Shown: one piece after another, positions 12,998 through 26,585 of the stretch | Numbering within the stretch: the stretch's first letter is position 1 | How the letters are laid out: each line of letters opens with the position of its first letter | Assembly (NCBI RefSeq): GCF_048771995.1 | Contig: NC_133028.1 | Span: 70,915,001 to 70,979,000 of the forward strand | Direction: 5' to 3' | Source of the DNA: Taeniopygia guttata | Lineage: Eukaryota > Chordata > Aves > Passeriformes > Estrildidae | DNA: 64,000 nucleotides | Position numbers and translations under genes: made by a program | Notes under the pieces: generated by a model | Database searches by the model: none | Told to the model about the DNA's origin: nothing | What the model saw: the letters and a program-made list of their open reading frames with translations, nothing else

Positions 12998-15900
12998 AAA
13001 TGGCCACTTGATTGATAAATCTCACACCAGTTTTCCAGACTAAGAGACATTCTCTTGAAAACTGGACTCTATGCATAAATTTTACTTATTTTATTTATTA
13101 TTTCAGAGCTGTTGCTTTAGCACACCATACTGTGTATTCAATTGATTTGCAAATCTAGGACACTATCTTTTTCTTGCCCAGTTGAAGGAAAGAGACAGTT
13201 GTACCCAGCTAGAAGCTATGTATGCATCTATATAGAATATACACACCCTTTGTGGTTTTGGATATTAAACACACTCCTACCACTGAAACAATTTTTCCTA
13301 GCTCTTCCTCTGTGTCCAGAATTGAAAAGGAAGTTTCTTCTATCCTTTCATAAACTTTCAAATCCCATGTGCAGCGTACACCTTTGTAGCCTTAACTTTT
13401 TCATTTTTGCTAAACTGAAATAACAAGGAAAAAATTCCTGTAAGATGTCCTAGTATGCATCTATCTGTAACAAGTTGAATCCAAACAATATAAACTGGCT
13501 GCTCCTTCCAGAATGGCTTTATGGACTATAGCTCAGTGTACAGAAAATGCATTTTTGCAATGCTGTACATACATATATATATACACTTACTTATGCAGAA
13601 GTTTTGACAGAGACAAAATTTTTACATTCAGGATAGATTTTGTAACAGACATTTAACTGACTGGACGAATAAACTCAACCTGTCCACCTAGAGATATAGG
13701 TAAAAAACCGTCAGGGAAAATAGACCTTGAATCTGATCTGCCATTGAGTTCACATCCTTCCATAATTGTTTTGGAATCCAGTGTTGTTGCTGGGGACTGC
13801 TAGAAGACAGTGATGGAATTTTTCTGAGGAAAATTTGGGCATAAGCACTTGAAAGCAAAGATGTCAGCTTCAGTTTTCCAATGACAAAATTTGAGTTCCT
13901 TTAAGAAAAAAAAAAAAGATAAATAGCTTTCAAAACAATTGTGACTTTATTGGCTTCATGTTAACTTACAAGTGCAACTATTAACAAAATTAAAATATAA
14001 TGCTGATTATATATGCGTGTATGTCTTCCTGTACTCAAATTTACATATTTACAAAAAAGTAAAGAAGGACTATCTTCCTTTTAGCCAGTCTTTAAAATTG
14101 TAGAAGCAAAAAATTAGTGCAATTTAGATGACAAGAGTGTGCTGTGTTCACTTGTTCACTCAGTGATTCCTATACAATGAAACAACTTATGTGTTGTTTT
14201 ATTATTATTAATATTATTATTGTTGCTGTTTTGTTGTTGTTGCTATTATTATTGACATTTGGGTTTGTTTTCCACAATAATAAATATAATACAGCATGAA
14301 ATTTCACTGAGAAGTTGTGTCAAAACACAAAGCAGAGTTAAGTTCACACTTACTGATTTATTGGAGAAACTGCAACTTAATGCAACAGCTGCAAATGCAA
14401 TCTGTTCCAGCAATGCATTATAAGTCCTACATTTTGTTCATATCTATTATATTTTTAAAATTTTCTTATTAATGCTCCTTTTTCCCCTACAGTGTAAAGG
14501 AAACATTCAAATTCAGAAGTTCTCCATTCCCTGTATATTTTTCTCTGAGGAGATGATTGCTTTTTAAGCTGCCATTCATCTCATCCACATAGGAGCAAAG
14601 CGGATTTTCAGATTAGACACCTTTCTTTTGGATCAATAAGGAGTCATTGGAAAGGTGAGTTTGAAAACTAGAGTAAAAAATATATGTATGTGACTCCTGT
14701 GTAAATGAGTCCTTAAATACATATGAAATAGAGAAATGTTTGAATCCCTCTTACCACCAGAGCCCAAGTGAGTTCTTGGCTCAGCTGTACAAGGGAAGTT
14801 GCATTTTATCAAGGAGATGTGCAGGGTGTTTTTTATTTCAGGCAACTTATTCCTTGAGGTTAAATACATGCCTGTAAAATGGAAAAAAAATTGGGTCATG
14901 TTCTATTAGGTTTTGCAAAAATAAAGGTAAGGAAAAAGTAGACTTTGTAAAAGGCCATGGAAGTGCCACTGTGAGGCTGTGAGTCCCTGGGCAGCACCAA
15001 CTGTCATGGGAGTTAGTTTTGAATAATAATGGTTGTGTCTCTTGGAATTGACCTGGAGTATAAATGATAGAGCTTTGCAAAACTAAAGCTTTGTACATGA
15101 AAGACAAGAGTCTCTTTCTAAATTTTAGAACAAATCAATTATTATAATTGAGGTACAAAGACTGAGCTGGTATTTAAATAACAGGGTTTTCTCCAGTGGG
15201 TCAGTCCAAAGACAAACTCAGGCTGGCCAGGAAGGCTCTGGGCTGTTTGAGATTTTTTTTTTTCTCTAAGCAATATAAGCTTTATAAAACAACTGCACAT
15301 TGTCTATAAAAAGATCTATTCTTTCAGGTGTGTTATTGCTGCTACAGTGCCAACATTTCTTTTGTCTTTCAAGGAAATTTATTTATAAAAAATGGATATC
15401 TGTTCAGTTAAACTTTTTTGTGGTAAAAGTGAAATTGAATCTGGCCCACATCAGTAGTCATACAGTGGAAAAAAAAAATTATCTCCTTCCTTTAATCCTG
15501 TCAAAAGGAGAGATCTTGCCTGCTCCCTGGTAGAATTTGGCCCAGTAGCAGATATTTGGGGAGATGGACTTTAGAAACATTCAGGTACTCAGGCACAACA
15601 GACATTCTGTTAATATATACAGTGCAAGGAAACCAGAAACACACTCTCTCCCTCTGCAGCCTCCAGGTATTTTATTTTACTCCATGTAACTGAAGAGATG
15701 GCCCTTTAAATCCAAAGTCAAAGCCAAGTCAGAGAACGGGACTCCTCTCCAGTGAGGTCCCTAATGGCACAAGGAAGTCAAATCATCCCAAGCCATCAGG
15801 CACTTAGGAACTGCAATGATGGTTGAGGAGTACCTCTGAGAATAATGTCTTCTCAAGTACCAGGTAGGGATCATAAGCTTGCTGGATAACTTCCAGATCA

Positions 15901-17579
15901 ACTGTTCTTGTGCTTGAATGCTGCTTGACCCTCTTGGCAGGAAGATATCAGAACAGAACTTAGTTAAGAGGATATATAAGCCATAACTTTCAAAGCAATG
16001 CTTTTAAAATGTTATTGGCTGCAGGTATGAGGCATCCATATGATCTAGGAGCCACCTTTACATTTCATCAGGATTCAGTGATATGCACTTTGGCTGAAAT
16101 TATAATTCATCAATGCATGTAAATACCTGAGTCAACAGATTCCATCCTTCTCGTGCTCAGATCGACAAAGACTTTGGAGTTTATCTTCATTAGTTGTAAA
16201 TGAAAGCTGGTGTTAGAGCCATCTTAGGAAAAGCTTCTTTGACATCTCTAAATGAGCCAAGGTGATCCCTAATGAAAAAATAATAACTGTTTAAGATAAA
16301 GGTTTGCACAGCTGAAAAAGAAAGCACCCAGGTTTACTTTTCAAACAGGCCTGAGGAAATACACACTGACGGCTTATATAGCACATATGGAAGGTTGCAT
16401 ATTACTTAACTGGTTTAAAATCAGAGAAAATGTGTTGTCTAAAGTGATCATAAACCAAAATTAGAAACAAACCCCATCAAACTTGTCAAAAACACTGAGG
16501 TTTTCTTAATACATGCTTGTACAATTATCACTTGGTTTCACAGCTTTTAGAATTCAAGTGACAAATTTTGAGGGATTTTTATTGTTAATTACTGAACCAT
16601 TTCTTTATTAAGGGACTAAAAAAAATGATATTTGAACTACATTACAGAAGATATAATAAAAATATATTTCAAAAATCAGTGCTAAAACAACATAGCTGGG
16701 CTGAAAGTTGCTGGATTGCTCCTAGCAACAATACTAATCTTTGTAGAGGAGCTTAACTTGCATAGCACTTAATCCTGATAGTAATACAGCAAATCCACTT
16801 AGACTCTGAAATTTATTTTACCAATTTCCCTTTTTTAACTATTTGTTGAACTCCTTTAACAATTTCCTTTAACGGAAATTGTCCATATGTCATACCGGGC
16901 AAATTTCATTTATTCTGCATTTCCTTTGTAGCTTCATTTTGTGATACAAGTCTACAAAAAGACTAAAAGAACAAAACAGGAGACCAATATATTAAAAACA
17001 TGGATGTCCTAAGGAAAAGCACCCATGAACAACAACTATAAATACCTGAAAACTGTAAAGGCAGGTTATCAAGATACATTTATAGATTTTTTTTATTCCT
17101 TTTTTTCTCTAAAAATTTTATATGTACATAGATACATAGAAATACAAATATATATATAAACCACAATTTATTTCAAGGAAAGGTCCACACAGCTATATTT
17201 GAAAAGCATTTCATTTAATGCTTAGTTCCAGCCACCACAGTCTTACTACTTATTGGTGGAGTGAATTTATGGAAAACAAATGCCAGCAGCCTCATTACAT
17301 CATACTGAAGTGTTCCAAGATCTGATGTTTTGGACCAAAGAATAGAGGGAAAAATTTGGGTGTACCCATATTTATGCAGCCTGGTGAGAGAATGCATTCC
17401 AGTAAGTTAAGGTTATTTTGGAAGTCTTACATATTTATTTCAGTTGACATTCAGTTGAAATAAAAATCATTCTGATAGAGGAAAACTTTATTAAAATGGT
17501 TCCAGGAAAGCACAGCCCGTGCTTTTGCTATGTTTTCTATACACTTTATATCTTTTTGCTGTCCATAAAGATGTTAAAC
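12998..17579 (+). other. Gene-free flank
   Basis: AT-rich sequence with an ATT/GTT-type simple repeat (14200-14254), several A runs, and a 9-bp-stem inverted repeat (16859-16867 with 16874-16882). No gene, RNA or transposon recognised. Confidence 0.65.
14200..14254 (+). repeat. Imperfect ATT/GTT trinucleotide repeat
   Basis: Runs of ATT and GTT units interrupted by single changes, for example TATTATTATTAATATTATTA followed by TTGTTGTTG. Confidence 0.85.
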
Positions 17580-18010
17580 TTTATAGTGCAAAAGGAGCAG
17601 AGCTCTTTCATTTGAACTAATGGGCTTCTAATGAATTTTGTGAATGCTAATATGTGCACAATACATTTCATACAGTTGATACATAATGCTCTGCTCCTAC
17701 AATGGGTCTGTGTAAATTAACTCAGAAGGGTGTACATGCTGGTCTTTCACCCAGTAATTGCATGATGTGAACCCTCACAGCAGCTGATTTCAGGGTTCAC
17801 CCTGGCTGATTCTTGCTGGTGGAAATTTGCCACTACGATTACATCATCTTCCAACAAACCACGTGTGTATGACAACAGGCAGCAAACAATTACTTAAAAC
17901 CCTCTAATATAATTTGTAATTTGACATAATAGCCTTTTCTTTCAGGGTTCACATTTCCATGACAAAGCCTGGGGAACTGGGGCATTTCTGCAAACAAGCA
18001 GAGGCTCTGG
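17580..18010 (+). promoter_or_regulatory. Candidate conserved non-coding element
   Basis: Unique, non-repetitive sequence with a high density of homeodomain/POU-like words: TAATTGCATGATG near 17755, GAACTAATG and TCTAATGAATT near 17615-17635, and AACAATTACTT near 17887. It also has an E-box-like CACGTG at 17861-17866 and GATTACATCATC. It lies about 9 kb upstream of the promoter. Conservation is inferred from texture only, since no alignment was possible. Confidence 0.3.
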
Positions 18011-20337
18011 ACATCATCAGTGGGGGAGATGGCCTTGTCCCTCTCCTCAGTGCTCCAAGCTTGCACAATTTCTGTACTGCCTGGAATTTAGGATTAAAAC
18101 TGTGACACTCATCATTTTGGAAAACTTTAAAATGCTCCCATTTATTTCTTTTTAGCCCTGAGCAAATCCAATGTCCATCTTATGTTTTCTCTAACAAGAC
18201 AGCAAGGGGGAGAGGAAAATAAACCTCTAGTCATGATTTATGGAAACAATAACACTACCTTGAGTTTTAAAAACATCTGAAAGCAAATGTCATGCCCCTG
18301 CCTCCCCTCCAGCTCTCTGTGATGTTTTCCATTCTCCTGTGTTACAAAGACTAGGAAAGGCTTAGTCTTAGGAAAGATGTGTTGTGGTAAAAGTATTTCT
18401 GCTTTAATCTAATATTCTCCAGCAGGGTCACAAGTCATTAGTTATGCAACATTTGAAAACTACAGAATTATTGCAGATTCAGGCCTTGAAGCCCTTCTGT
18501 TTTCGTTGTTCATAGAGAGAAATCCTTGACATATATACAGGAGATAGATTGGTTTAAATTCTCTCCCTCTTCCTCCTTCCCCTCCTTGCTGCTTTTAGAC
18601 AAGTGATTTATTTGAAAAATGTGTGACTTTTCTAATCATCCATTTTTGGGGTAAGGGTTTTTTGTAGCAATAAAAGGCCAGCAAGGAGGAATTAGGCAGC
18701 TTCTATTGTAAGGAAATGTAAAATAATTGCAGTTCTATGTGGGGTGAGGACACTTAGAGGAATGTGAAATCTTTATCTGCAGATGTGAGTTAACATTTTG
18801 TTTAGACTGTGGCTGCCAGAGGAAGATGTGGATAAACAGAAGGTCTGTAAGGAGGAAAAATTTTACTTTTTAGTCTTGTTTCCAAATTAACTCAAAGGTG
18901 GGAAATGTGCTTTTTCTGCATATCTTTACAAAAAAAAAAAAAAAGGAAAAAAAATGTTTTTCAGAACTTAGCAAGTGGTTGGGAATATAGAAGGGTAATA
19001 GTGATGTTATTACACACAATGGTGCTGAATCACAGATAAAGGTTATAGGCTACTTACAGAAAGCATACATTAGCACAGATCTCTAGTATGTAATTTTCAG
19101 GAACGAAGTAACAGAAGGGAAAAGAGAAACTATTATGAGTATTGAAAGTGTATCACCAGTGCTGTCTGCAAGGCTGTTGATTTTAGGCTGTTTGTAGCTA
19201 TTATCTCAATTTGCTCTTCCTTCCCTGAGTGTTCCCCTGTGTGATTTGTTTTCACAGCCCCCTGCCCAGACTCAGAGGCAGAGGAACCCATAGGTTCAAA
19301 TGAATGATAATGAGCATTGTCAAAGAGGCAAGAAAATTGAGTCCTTGCTCTGGCTGCCTGGCCAAGAGCTGCAGGAGCTAATTGTGTCGATGGTAATGAG
19401 ACCAAGCAGGCAGCAGATGCTCACGTGCCTTTACAATCCAAATCCCACCAACAAATTCCTCCCACAGAAACTTTGAGGGATGTCTTGGCACCCTGGAGAT
19501 GGTGATAGACCCAGTCTCAGCCACATGCCACCTGCTAGAGCCATTGTTAAAAAAAAAGAAGCAGGGAAAAAAGTGCCTATTATGATAACAAAGTTGTTTG
19601 CTGTCTCTTACAATGACTTTATGGCACTAGTTTTACCACACTGCAGCTATTGAACAAATTAAAAGAAAAAGGAATATCTGATTCTTTATACAGAAATATT
19701 TTCATTGAGCACTATTAATCACTTACTTGGGAAGCCAGATGTTCAGTATATGTTAAATATTCTGCTGAAAAACCGTGCTTGCTTTTTTCCCATTACAGCT
19801 CCCACTGTGTCTGCTTCCTCCAGCAGGTTTAAATTTTCACGTGTTTTCCCATTACACTGGAGTAGGGAGCATGTTTTCCTCTTTTTTTTTTCCCCAGAAA
19901 AGTCAAGAATAAAAAAATGCAGATACTCATGTGGAGTACTGTATAAATATTTACTGTGAAATAAAATCGACAACATATTTGTTCCTTATTCCCAAAGCAA
20001 ACTGGGTGGTGGATTGTGCCTGGGGTTTTGAAGAGAGAAAGGCAATTATGGGTTCCTTAAAGACAATAGTTTTTAATGCAAGCTTGCTAAATAATTTTTA
20101 ATGTAAGCTCTGCTAAACCAGCAGAGAGATGTTTAGATCCTTCCAGGAAATATCTGCCCAATATCAGCTGTTTCTGGGGAAATCTGATGAAATGTCCTTT
20201 CTTGCCACACAACTTTGTGTCCAGCTTTGCAGTCCTGTGGGGCTCACGCTCTTCAAGACATTTTTAACTGACTCTGATGCTGTTTAAAATCTTCCTGGGC
20301 ATTGGGCTGGTTCCCTGTCAGCCTCAGCATTAAAATC
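18011..20337 (+). other. Gene-free flank
   Basis: Includes A-rich runs (18931-18955) and ordinary AT-rich DNA. The segment around 18640-18700 (AATAAAAGGCCAGCAAGGAG) looks compact and unique but cannot be assigned a function. Confidence 0.6.
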
Positions 20338-20421
20338 TTAAAACCATTTAGGTTGGAAAGGGCCTATAAGGCCATCGAGTCCAACCATCAACATAAAGCT
20401 GGCAGATCCACCAGCACCATT
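20338..20421 (-). mobile_element. CR1 LINE 3'-end fragment, minus orientation
   Basis: GGTTGGAAAGGGCC and CATCGAGTCCAACCATCAAC are hallmark words of the avian CR1 3' region read on its complement. The terminal short tandem repeat has decayed. Only the 3' end is left. Confidence 0.85.
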
Positions 20422-22779
20422 TCTACAAAGAAGGCAAAAGCATCTTAAAAACTCTGGAGCTACTTCTGGCTGCACCATGGCTGAACATGGTTGAAGTCTG
20501 GCTATGCTGAATATGATTGACTCGTTTCCTTCTTGAGAGACCCTGATATCCTTAGAACATTTTAGTCTCTGGCAGCTGCTGGAAGTAGGTACATGTGTGG
20601 ATCTGGATCATTTGGCTTAGGCTGTCAGTGCAAGACTGAACATGTGCTTTTTTCTGGTAAAAAGACACTTGAAACACCAATTATGCTCCTTTTTTAAACT
20701 CACCAGGATAATTGAAGATGTTACAGCTCCATGGAAAGCTTGGGTTGAGCCAGTAATTTAATAGACTAGGTATTGCAGCCCTGACTACATTCACATCTAC
20801 ACCAAACTTCGAATCTTTTATTCCACAGAAACCCCACTCCTGCAAAGAAAAGTATCCCAAATGCAGCTGCTTCTTCTGCTCTTTAGAGAGTAGCCTTGAA
20901 AGTATCATCACATCCTAGACAGTGTGTTGCAGGGTACAACACATTTGTCAAAGCAGAGTTAGCAGCAGTTTTAGACACAGAAAGCCTTTCATAAATTTAT
21001 TCATATAAAGTATTTCAAATTCCAGCGCATGTGGTGCATCAGTTTGCTAACACTTGGAATAAAACCAGATGTTGGAAATCCAATGCTACACCACCCTGTA
21101 GGACTGATTATACCTCAGGCTGAGAGCACAGCTGCTGCTGGTGTTTTCCCTGTGGGGAAAAAAAGAGGTCTGGGCTTTCTGCCTGGTGAAAGAACCCCTT
21201 TGTTCCTTGCTTGGCATGAGCCAAAGGTTATGGCCACTGTTCTCTGAAGCCTTTGGCTCTCTGCATTTTATGTATTTCAGTTGAAGGGATAATAAGACAG
21301 AGAGAACAATGCCTTAGGAAATGGGCAGTCGTATCTGTTGCACACAACAGGACCTACAGCTTGGTTTGGGTGGCTTGGGAAGGAAGTGGAACACGGCCAC
21401 ACAACATCATGTTGGTTGGCTTGGGTGCAGTGGGAAAGAAATGACTCTGACTGGTGCCTTTTCTCCCAAACATCCATAATGCTCAAACCCTCTTTTGGCT
21501 CTAGCATATGTATTGCTCTTAAAAGGCAGTTTTGGGTAAACAGATATCTATTAGAGACATTTTACTTCATACTTTACAAGACAATAACTAAACAAAATGA
21601 CAAATGCCATAAATGATCAAACAGTGGAATTTCCATTGTATACTGTGCCATATTAACTAATCCTGAAAGTAATTCAAAAGCATCTGCTGTTGTATTGCAG
21701 GCATTTGTTTGCAATAGGGATTTAGTAAACTGTAAGATTTATGCATATTTCTCTCTTTTCACTTGGTAAATCTTTGAGAGATAAAAACTTTATTGGTGCA
21801 GAAAGTGACTGAATATCTAGGTACTTACCATGCATGGAATATATATGAGTTTAACTCACGATTTATATACACAATGCTGCATTGCAAAACTGCCTTGGAA
21901 ATTTACTCATGTAGCAGAAAACATGATCCCCTGCCCTTTGCTATGATGATTGATGATAATGTAAAATCTAATTTTAAACTCACATTTCAAAAACTTTCTC
22001 TCCCATCAGCAGGTGTATAGAATTCGGTGGTTTGATGCATTTTAATGACCCATCACATCTTTTTTTAATGAGTAGAAAAAGTGAAAATTATAGGTCAGGG
22101 CTCTGAACTAATTTTCTCTGTTTACTGCTTCTTCTGAGTCTTGGATTTTGCTCCAGGGCTTTGACTGTTTGGCTGTTTGTTGGGGCAGGAAAATGCATTT
22201 TCCTGGTACAGCTATTACCTTTACCTAAAGTCTTCTGGATGTCTGTGAGGTAACAGAGTGGCCTTTGAGACAGCTTGTGGAGGACAATTCACAGTAGGGG
22301 CAGTATTCTGGTGGGAACAGATACTGTTAAAACAGATTATCTTCAGTGGGAAGTACTGTAAGGCTTAGGTATACATGTATATAGTCAAGATATAGATTTT
22401 GTGGAGGTCAGAACTGATACCATTAGGTAGAGTTTTTGCTTTTCTGATTTTTCTGCCAGAATTCCTTACCCAATTTTTGACTGCCTTTTCATGTGAACTA
22501 GGTAACTGATGTCAGAGACACGTGGTTTAATATTCCACAGATCAAAAACATGTGCTCTGGCTGACATATTTGGTCTTAACTAAGAAGACTGTGATCCAGA
22601 GGCCATATCTTTGATAGTCCAGTGGTCTTTTCTGCCTTTAATATCTCTTAAAGTAAGTCAGCCTTTGATGTCCCTCAGTACTGAAAAGAACATCAGGTAT
22701 AAACTGTGACTGATGAGATAGTAGATTGGACAAATACAGAATTAATTTGTGATGAGTTCTGTTATATGGCTGTCCATGC
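20422..22779 (+). other. Gene-free flank
   Basis: No repeat or gene recognised. Overlapping 60-90 codon frames at 21029-21616 have no domain, signal or exon context. Confidence 0.6.

Positions 22780-22807
<28 letters not shown>
22780..22807 (+). repeat. Poly(A) tract of 28 A
   Basis: An uninterrupted run of 28 A. I looked for a retrocopy or SINE upstream and flanking duplications and found neither, so it is treated as a simple repeat. Confidence 0.9.
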
Positions 22808-22811
<4 letters not shown>

Positions 22812-22989
22812 ATTAAATGCCAGTTTCCTTCCACCCAGCCCAAAGAACAGCATTACATTTACCTTTGATCAGCTTTTTGGGCTGAAGAGTGAGTGTAAAA
22901 TGGCAACACTTATTTCCCTCATTCAATCTTGACTCAGGCTGCAACAGATGGAAATAATAGTTTTACTTTGGGAAACAGATTTATTGAAG

Positions 22990-23060
22990 AGAGATGGAGG
23001 AAGAGAGAGGGAGAGAGGAAGAAAGAAGCAAAGGGAGAGAAGCAAGAGGGAGAGAGGAAG
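22990..23060 (+). repeat. Purine (GA-rich) tract
   Basis: About 70 bp of nearly pure purine with GGGAGAGAGGAAG-type units repeated at about 22 bp and 14 bp spacing. Confidence 0.85.
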
Positions 23061-23235
23061 CTCCTCATATTTGTCGTTTATTGTGATGGAAATGTCTTTT
23101 AAAATACACTACTGACTCAGGAAGACTTGTGTTTCACATTCATTGCACAGGTGTCAAATCAAATTTTATCTTGCAGTGTCTTGTGCACTGGAGCATAGCT
23201 CTTGTGACATTTTGTAACATAATGCAACATAAGGT

Positions 23236-23279
23236 AATAAATCATACAGAAGTGAATAAATCATACTGAAGTGAATAAA
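23236..23279 (+). repeat. 19-bp tandem repeat, about 2.3 copies
   Basis: Copies at 23236-23254 and 23255-23273 differ at one base (CATACAG versus CATACTG), and a third copy breaks off after AATAAA. Confidence 0.85.
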
Positions 23280-25797
23280 ACCTCATTTTTGTGTATGTGT
23301 CTTGAGGAGGGGAATGAACCAAATGGCACAGTTTTAATGTGCTTCTGTCGTTGCTAAGAAAATATTTTTTTCTCCCATCGTTGCTGAGGGACTATTTATC
23401 AAAATAGTTCTTCAAAGTAAAAATATTTTTCACCTTATTTTTGCATTTATATTGTGCATTTAGGGGATCATAAACTTTTAGAAGAAAGTATAGGCTCGAG
23501 AGCTTAGTAAAACTCCTCACAGTAACAAGACAGACTCTAAAGTGTATCGACCGTAGAAATAAACCTCCTTTCAGCTAAGTGAAGAATAATTAATCTGTTG
23601 TGCAGCTATGGTGTCTGAAGCAGTACTGTAGGCAAATGAAAGTGCAATTTAGAGTCGGTTTGTTTTTCTTTGGTACGTCAGTGAAGAATTGGAGTGCAAC
23701 TTTTGGGAAGAAGCTTGTGGTGAATAGGTCTTTTAGGTGGGAATAACTGAGATTAGTCTCCAGGAGGCCAGCAGCAGTCTGCTCATGTGCCTAAGAGCAC
23801 TCACAATACCATGCTCACTAAGAAGCATCTGCTGCCTGCACGTGGGACTCTCTCTTTTCTTTGTGAGGGAAGTCTGCCATGTCAAAGGTGGACTGGAGTT
23901 TAAGACACTTTCAGACAAAACTCTTTCACTGGATGCTGGAGATAGCAACTTTAGGAGTGCTGTGATTTCTCCTAAGCCCCCTGGGGAAGCATCACTTCCA
24001 GAAGTGCTATACACTTAAATATTGCTGCATCTAAGCAAACAGCCTGAAGATATGCTCCTTCTCACTTGCAGCTTGTCAAATGAAAAAAAAAAAAAGAAAA
24101 TTGAGACTTTTTCAGTACTTTAATTCGGAATTCAGGACCTTCTCCCTACTGTAGCTCAGAATTCACGTGCCAATGACATTTTATCATAATAAGTGCTAGT
24201 GGTCTGTTGCAAGACAGTGTGGACTTAAGTGATATTATGGCATGTAATATGACTGATAAAGTTGTAAAATAAAAAATAAATTCAAAAAAGAAAAAAAATA
24301 TAAATGAGATGCTGTAATTCCTATTGGTAGGTATCCTGATCTCTATTATTATACAGAGTGTGTCTCTGAGAAACACTAATGTGACAAAGTGGAATTACTA
24401 CTTGGAAAGTGATAGAAATTGCATAAAGCAAGCCCTGCATATCTAGGTCTACTAAACAGTTCCTTGGAAGAAAATGTAATCATTTAAAAGTATACATAAT
24501 TGTTTTAAAGCAGAGGAATTATTTTTACTATGAATTATTCATCTCCTGTACTCATCATGTAAAGGGGTGGTGACTTCTTTTATCAACAAAATACTTTTTA
24601 TTGACACTAAGAACAGCATTTAATTGAACCTCTTTCCCCAATTATCGTCAGAAAAGAGTTTACGCTTGCACTCTGGAAAAATGTTTTAGGAAGATTTATC
24701 AGAGCTGCAAAAAAAGCTGGCCATGAACTAATGGAATTATACTATCTTTGAATTCTCTCCACCAGAACTTAGAATGGTCACTAATTCCTTTCTTTGCTCT
24801 TTTGGTGTTTGCAAAGGGGTTCACTAAAGCCTGAATTGATATAATTATTGGCTTGGATTGTTAGAGATTTAGGCCAGATGGCTATGGGTTTCTAAAGTCC
24901 CAGTTGCTTGTGTTAGCTTTTCTAGTTTGCCTATAGGGTTTGGGGGATCAGCAATTTGAAAGGGCTGCAAACTTGTAAAACAGTATTATTCATGGGGGCA
25001 GAATGTTCATCAGCGTGACCCAGTACTAAATACATTCATTATGGGCATTTCTATTCTGCACAATTTGCCACACGGTGCTAGTTTGTGGAAGAAAAAAAAA
25101 GAGACAATGGCTTATGAAATGCTTTTGAATGCTTAAAAAGAAAGAGAGTTCACACTGAGCCTCCTCTGCTTTCTTTTTCAGCAAAAACCTTCTTAGTGAC
25201 TTTGGCTGAGCTCTGCTGAGAGCAAGTAAATTGGGCAAATAAGATTTACTCTTTACTTTTTTGAGATATGCTGTGGGGGGAACATAAGAGAGGGAGAAGA
25301 GCAATAGAAGAGTGATGGTATCCTTATGGGCAACGCTAATAATCAAATGGACAAAGTTAGCAAAAAAAACCCCAAAAAAACAAAGAGAAACATAGCAAGC
25401 CTGTGGGTAAAATGGTAAAAGCATATGTAAAAAGGAAGTGGAAGTCACATAAATAGAAACATTTGAAGTGAGAAGAATGCATCAGCTTCCATGTCCTGAA
25501 TGCAGCCTGAAGCTCACACATGGATCTGTGTGCACATTTCTGGTGTGCACAAAATACATATTCGACTCAGACATGAGATTATATTTTCCTGTGCAAATGT
25601 GTGGGAGTGTAAATAGTTTTCTGCGACATCAGAGAGGGAGGAATTTGTCGTTTTCTAAACAATCTGTCTTGTGGCTTTTTTCCCTTTAAAATACTTGGCA
25701 TGTTAGAAGGTGTGCTCAGCACAGACTGTCACGGTGGAGCACGAAGTGCTATTTCAAACAGGATGAAAAAGATCATCCGAAGGAGCACTGGAACAGC
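23280..25797 (+). other. Gene-free flank
   Basis: AT-rich DNA with scattered A runs. A 140-codon minus-strand frame at 25026-25448 is the longest here. It is Phe/Leu/Ser-rich, starts mid-sequence and shows no known domain, so it is not called. Confidence 0.6.
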
Positions 25798-25826
25798 AAA
25801 AAAAAAAAAAAAAAAAGAAAAAAAAA
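25798..25826 (+). repeat. A-rich tract
   Basis: Nineteen A, one G, then nine A, about 350 bp upstream of the CpG-rich promoter region. Confidence 0.9.
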
Positions 25827-26354
25827 GCTCAGAGAAAATGAGACAATCGCACACATGAACACACAGAGGAAAGGGGCTCAGGCAGAGGCAGCTGCGCTGA
25901 GGGCAGAGATGCTGCGAGAGGCAGCGGGGGAAGGAGCAGAGAATGCAAAATATTCCTGACTTGGGAAGAAGGAGGGCAGGTTGGTGGAGTGGAGGGGCTC
26001 TGGCAGGGCTCCGAGCAGGAGCACATACATTGGGAACATGCAGGTTGTAGGCAAACAAGCAGCAAGAAAGACTCTCTTGCGGCACGGGTAGCAAGGCGTC
26101 ACCCCCAGCTCTTTTACTAAGCAAACCCACTCAAAGGCTCCCAGCGAGTTAAACAAGGGCTAACCTAAACTATGTCAATAAGGGAGCGCGATCGCGTTTC
26201 TCGCGGCAGGAAGGGGAGGCATTAAAATCACAAAACCCCGCTTGAAATTGCCATGAAAATTGGGGGGGTGGGGAGGAGAGGCGTTGATTTAAAGTTAGCC
26301 CATCAGTCACTCGCACCCCCAGCCCCCATCCTTGGAGGGAGCCGGGCTGCGGGT

Positions 26355-26411
26355 CCCCTCCCCTCCCTTCTCTCCCCTCCCTTCTCTCCCCTCCCCTCCT
26401 CTCTCCTCCCC
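26355..26411 (+). repeat. Pyrimidine tract with 14-bp tandem units
   Basis: A pure C/T stretch contains two exact copies of CCCTCCCTTCTCTC (26361-26374 and 26375-26388) and degenerate continuations. The minus strand has G runs with loops of 1, 6 and 1 nt, meeting the simple G-quadruplex rule. It lies immediately upstream of the CCAAT box. Confidence 0.85.
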
Positions 26412-26416
26412 GGCTG

Positions 26417-26421
26417 ATTGG
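26417..26421 (-). promoter_or_regulatory. Inverted CCAAT box (NF-Y site)
   Basis: ATTGG sits in the context CTGATTGGCTG, just downstream of the pyrimidine tract and within the CpG-rich region. The flanks fit the NF-Y consensus. It is the only such element I noticed in the proximal promoter. Confidence 0.55.
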
Positions 26422-26585
26422 CTGCACTGGGCTCAGCACAGGCCGGGCAAAAGCTTTGTCTGGGGACTTGGAGCGAAGTTGCGGAGGAATTTAGACTGGA
26501 GCCGGCGAGGGAGGGCGTTCAGAGCGGCGGGGAGGACGGGAGGACGGGCTGCGGATCCATCCCGCCGGCTCCCGGCCGCCCCTGG

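Noticed and set aside
22780..22807. 28-A run as the tail of a retrocopy or SINE
   Set aside because: No recognisable source sequence upstream and no flanking duplication found.
25026..25448. 140-codon minus-strand frame
   Set aside because: Low-complexity Phe/Leu/Ser content, no domain, no splice signals and no GC rise. Length is within chance for 64 kb.
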